From Methanolinea sp. UBA473 (GTDB lineage: Archaea > Halobacteriota > Methanomicrobia > Methanomicrobiales > Methanospirillaceae), in assembly GCA_002509495.1 (NCBI GenBank), contig DAEV01000109.1, forward strand, positions 1 to 24,246: a stretch of DNA of 24,246 bases, read 5' to 3'. Below are positions 22,715 through 24,246 of the stretch, piece after piece. The position numbers and the translations under genes are program-made. The notes under the pieces were generated by a model. It saw nothing but the letters and a program-made list of their open reading frames with translations. It was not told where the DNA came from and searched no databases. Every line of letters starts with the position of its first letter. Position 1 is the first letter of the stretch.

Positions 22715-23044
22715 ATGAAACTGATCAAAGCAATTATCCGCCCCGAACGTTTCGAATTCGTCAAGCGAGCCCTGGAAAATGCAGGAGCGTTCGGAATGAC
22801 CGTGCATGAGGTGACCGGAAGAGGAGACCAGAAGGGCATCTCGCTCCAGTACAGGGGCGGAACCCTGGTCGTCGACCTGATCCCTAAAATCCAGGTCGAG
22901 GTCGTCGTGAAAGAAAATGATGCAGAAAGGATCATCGGGGTCATCCGGGAGGCTGCCTGGACCGGAAAGATCGGAGACGGAAGGATCTTCCTGATCCCGG
23001 TTGAACGCTCCATCAAGGTGCGGACCGGAGAGGAAGAAACCTGA
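22715..23044 (+). CDS. glnK: PII signalling protein GlnK (paralogue 2, amtB-linked)
   Basis: A 109-aa PII protein: MKLIKAIIRPERFEFVK, T-loop GRGDQKGISLQYRGG, VDLIPKIQVEVVV, and the nucleotide-binding AWTGKIGDGRIFLIPVE. Unlike paralogue 1 it keeps Tyr at position 51 and Lys at 40, so the loop is canonical. It follows amtB by 12 bp and is therefore the likely partner that plugs the ammonium channel when nitrogen is plentiful. I chose ATG 22715, with the GGTGG-rich stretch just upstream as ribosome site; a GTG at 22703 would add only 4 residues before the universal Met-Lys start. A hairpin and T-run terminator follow the stop. Confidence 0.95.
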   Translation: MKLIKAIIRPERFEFVKRALENAGAFGMTVHEVTGRGDQKGISLQYRGGTLVVDLIPKIQVEVVVKENDAERIIGVIREAAWTGKIGDGRIFLIPVERSIKVRTGEEET

Positions 23045-23087
23045 AGGGCGACTCTTGCCCTTCCTATCCTGCCCCCTCCGGTTTTTT
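23044..23087 (+). terminator. Terminator of amtB-glnK2
   Basis: AAGGGC (23044-23049), 7-base loop, GCCCTT (23057-23062), starting on the last base of the glnK2 stop. Six Ts follow at 23082-23087. The T-run is 20 bases after the stem, so the two may act separately. Confidence 0.5.
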
Positions 23088-23194
23088 CTGATCAAACCTG
23101 AGATTTTCGATCCCCCGGCAGATTGACTCCTGACTCCCGGTTCCTGTACATCGCAGGAAAATCCGGATAACGACCGCCATGTACTGGCTAAAGT

Positions 23195-23204
23195 CTTATA
23201 TACC
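23195..23204 (+). promoter_or_regulatory. TATA box of the right-edge surface protein gene
   Basis: CTTATATACC, predicting a transcript start near 23225, about 27 bases before the ATG of an 11-codon ORF at 23252 and about 59 bases before the gene start at 23284. Confidence 0.5.
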
Positions 23205-23283
23205 TCCCTGACCACTCTCCTTAAACTCACTTTGCTTTCGCTCCGGTGACCATGACCTCGACGAACAATTTCCCTATCCCGCA

Positions 23284-24246
23284 ATGATTGCGGTACTATG
23301 TCTCTCCCTTGTTCTTTTGGGCGCGGTCTCGGCGGATGATGTATTGATCGTCGATTTCTCGGCGAATCTGACCTCCGGAACTTCTCCTCTCACTGTCCTC
23401 TTCACCGATATTTCCACGATTCCGGGGAACGTCTATGACCGGACCTGGGTCCTGGGAGACGGAAGTGTCGTTTCTTCCGGTTCCGCAACGATTGTGCATA
23501 CCTATGCGAATGCCGGGACATTCACCGTCCAGATGGACCGGACCGACGACGAGGGATATCATTCACGGATCAAGTACAGTTACATCACCGCCACATCCCC
23601 TACCCCAACGACGACTCCTACCGTAACTACTCCCGTGACCACCCCGACCAGCACGCCTGTCACTACCCCTCCCACAACATCCCCCACCACCGTTGTCACG
23701 ACGATCGGTCCCACGACCTTTCCGACCACCGTCGTTCCTTCCATTCCCCCTGCCGAATTCTATGGAAGCGCCTCATCGCCAGGATCCCCGGTCCCTGTCG
23801 GATCCACGATTCAGGCGCGGATTGGGGAGCGGATTGCGGGAATCATCACCCTGTCCGCTCCCGGTGCCTACGGAGGATCGGGTCCATTCGATACGCGCCT
23901 GCGCGTCTACGCAACCGATGAAGAGGCAGAATCAGGATCCGCCGTCATCACGTTCTGGCTAAACGGTATCGTCCAGGCTCCTCAAACCGTATTGTTCCAG
24001 TCCGGATCCGTCCAGATCATGGATCTCGCCTTCCCTGCAATCTCCCCCACCACCACGGCTACCACGGTTCCCACAACCGTTCCCACGACATCCCAGACCC
24101 CGTCTCCCACTACCCCGATCCCCACCGGGACTACGTCCGGACGGCCGACGACATCTACCCCCACGGCACCTCCCACGACATCTCCGACCACTGCTCCCGT
24201 CACCACATCCACCACATCACCCACGTCCCCTCCCACTGCATCCCCC
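23284..24246 (+). CDS. Secreted PKD / Thr-Pro-rich surface protein with FYGS domain (3' truncated)
   Basis: At least 321 codons remain open to the window edge, so the gene is incomplete. A short signal-like segment (1-18, ending AVSA) is followed by a PKD domain (about 22-103: VDFSANLTSG, PLTVLFTD, WVLGDG, HTYANAGTFTVQM), then a Thr/Pro linker (about 105-157). Next is the FYGS domain (about 160-250: FYGSASSPGSPVPVG, GAYGGSG, TRLRVY, ITFWLNG), shared with the protein at 14033-14644. A second Thr/Pro linker then runs off the end. Many extracellular proteins of Methanomicrobiales have this build; the function is unknown. The signal segment lacks the usual Lys/Arg before its hydrophobic core, so the start may be misplaced, though no earlier in-frame start exists before a stop at 23209. 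Confidence 0.75.
   Translation, partial: MIAVLCLSLVLLGAVSADDVLIVDFSANLTSGTSPLTVLFTDISTIPGNVYDRTWVLGDGSVVSSGSATIVHTYANAGTFTVQMDRTDDEGYHSRIKYSYITATSPTPTTTPTVTTPVTTPTSTPVTTPPTTSPTTVVTTIGPTTFPTTVVPSIPPAEFYGSASSPGSPVPVGSTIQARIGERIAGIITLSAPGAYGGSGPFDTRLRVYATDEEAESGSAVITFWLNGIVQAPQTVLFQSGSVQIMDLAFPAISPTTTATTVPTTVPTTSQTPSPTTPIPTGTTSGRPTTSTPTAPPTTSPTTAPVTTSTTSPTSPPTASP

Noticed and set aside
23590..24246. Repetitive ACC/CCC-rich DNA at the right edge as a tandem repeat or CRISPR
   Set aside because: There is no fixed repeat unit or spacer; it is a Thr/Pro linker written in varied codons inside an open coding frame.

Overview
The window comes from a methanogenic archaeon, most likely of the order Methanomicrobiales; this is an inference from gene content. 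Archaeal markers include diphthine synthase, an archaeal NusA-like KH protein, a DUF357 protein, an F420-type FrhB-family protein beside a split archaeal glutamate synthase, A/T-rich TATA-type promoters, sites resembling NrpR operators, and PKD and Thr/Pro-rich surface proteins. No rRNA, tRNA, CRISPR array, transposase or integrase was found.

Layout. 1-345: non-coding, with two strong inverted repeats. 346-1082 (+): nusA-like gene and hisE, overlapping ATGA. 1083-7380 (-): a dtxR/feoA-domain regulator, feoB, a KaiC-like protein without a Walker A motif, and a KaiC-like/small-GTPase fusion, all joined by 4-bp ATGA overlaps. These are followed after 44 bp by dphB, then a DUF357 gene (overlapping) and a bifunctional-nuclease-family gene. 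7533-9874 (+): PolX (polymerase X plus PHP) overlapping a degenerate cis-prenyltransferase homologue. 9888-11692 (-): a canonical cis-prenyltransferase and a radical SAM protein whose stop overlaps its start. 11749-14644 (-): a secreted papain-like protease and a membrane-anchored surface protein. 14765-19095 (-): a four-gene glutamate synthase operon (amidotransferase, ferredoxin/FMN, GXGXG and FrhB-like subunits). 19215-23044 (+): glnA, a 61-codon small ORF coupled to glnK, then amtB and a second glnK. 23284 to the edge (+): the start of a secreted PKD/Thr-Pro-rich protein cut by the window end.

The right half is a nitrogen-assimilation island: AmtB imports ammonium, the two GlnK proteins sense nitrogen state, GlnA makes glutamine, and the split glutamate synthase, probably fed by F420H2, makes glutamate. 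GGAA-N6-TTCC-like palindromes lie just downstream of the TATA boxes of glnA, glnK1 and amtB, suggesting one NrpR-type repressor controls all three.

The most notable items are: (i) a convergent pair of cis-prenyltransferase homologues with complementary motif loss, as expected for a heteromeric enzyme; (ii) feoB translationally coupled to a KaiC-like pair, one fused to a CvnD/COG2229-like GTPase; (iii) the small ORF between the glnK1 promoter and glnK1; (iv) an extracellular 'FYGS' domain shared by two surface proteins.
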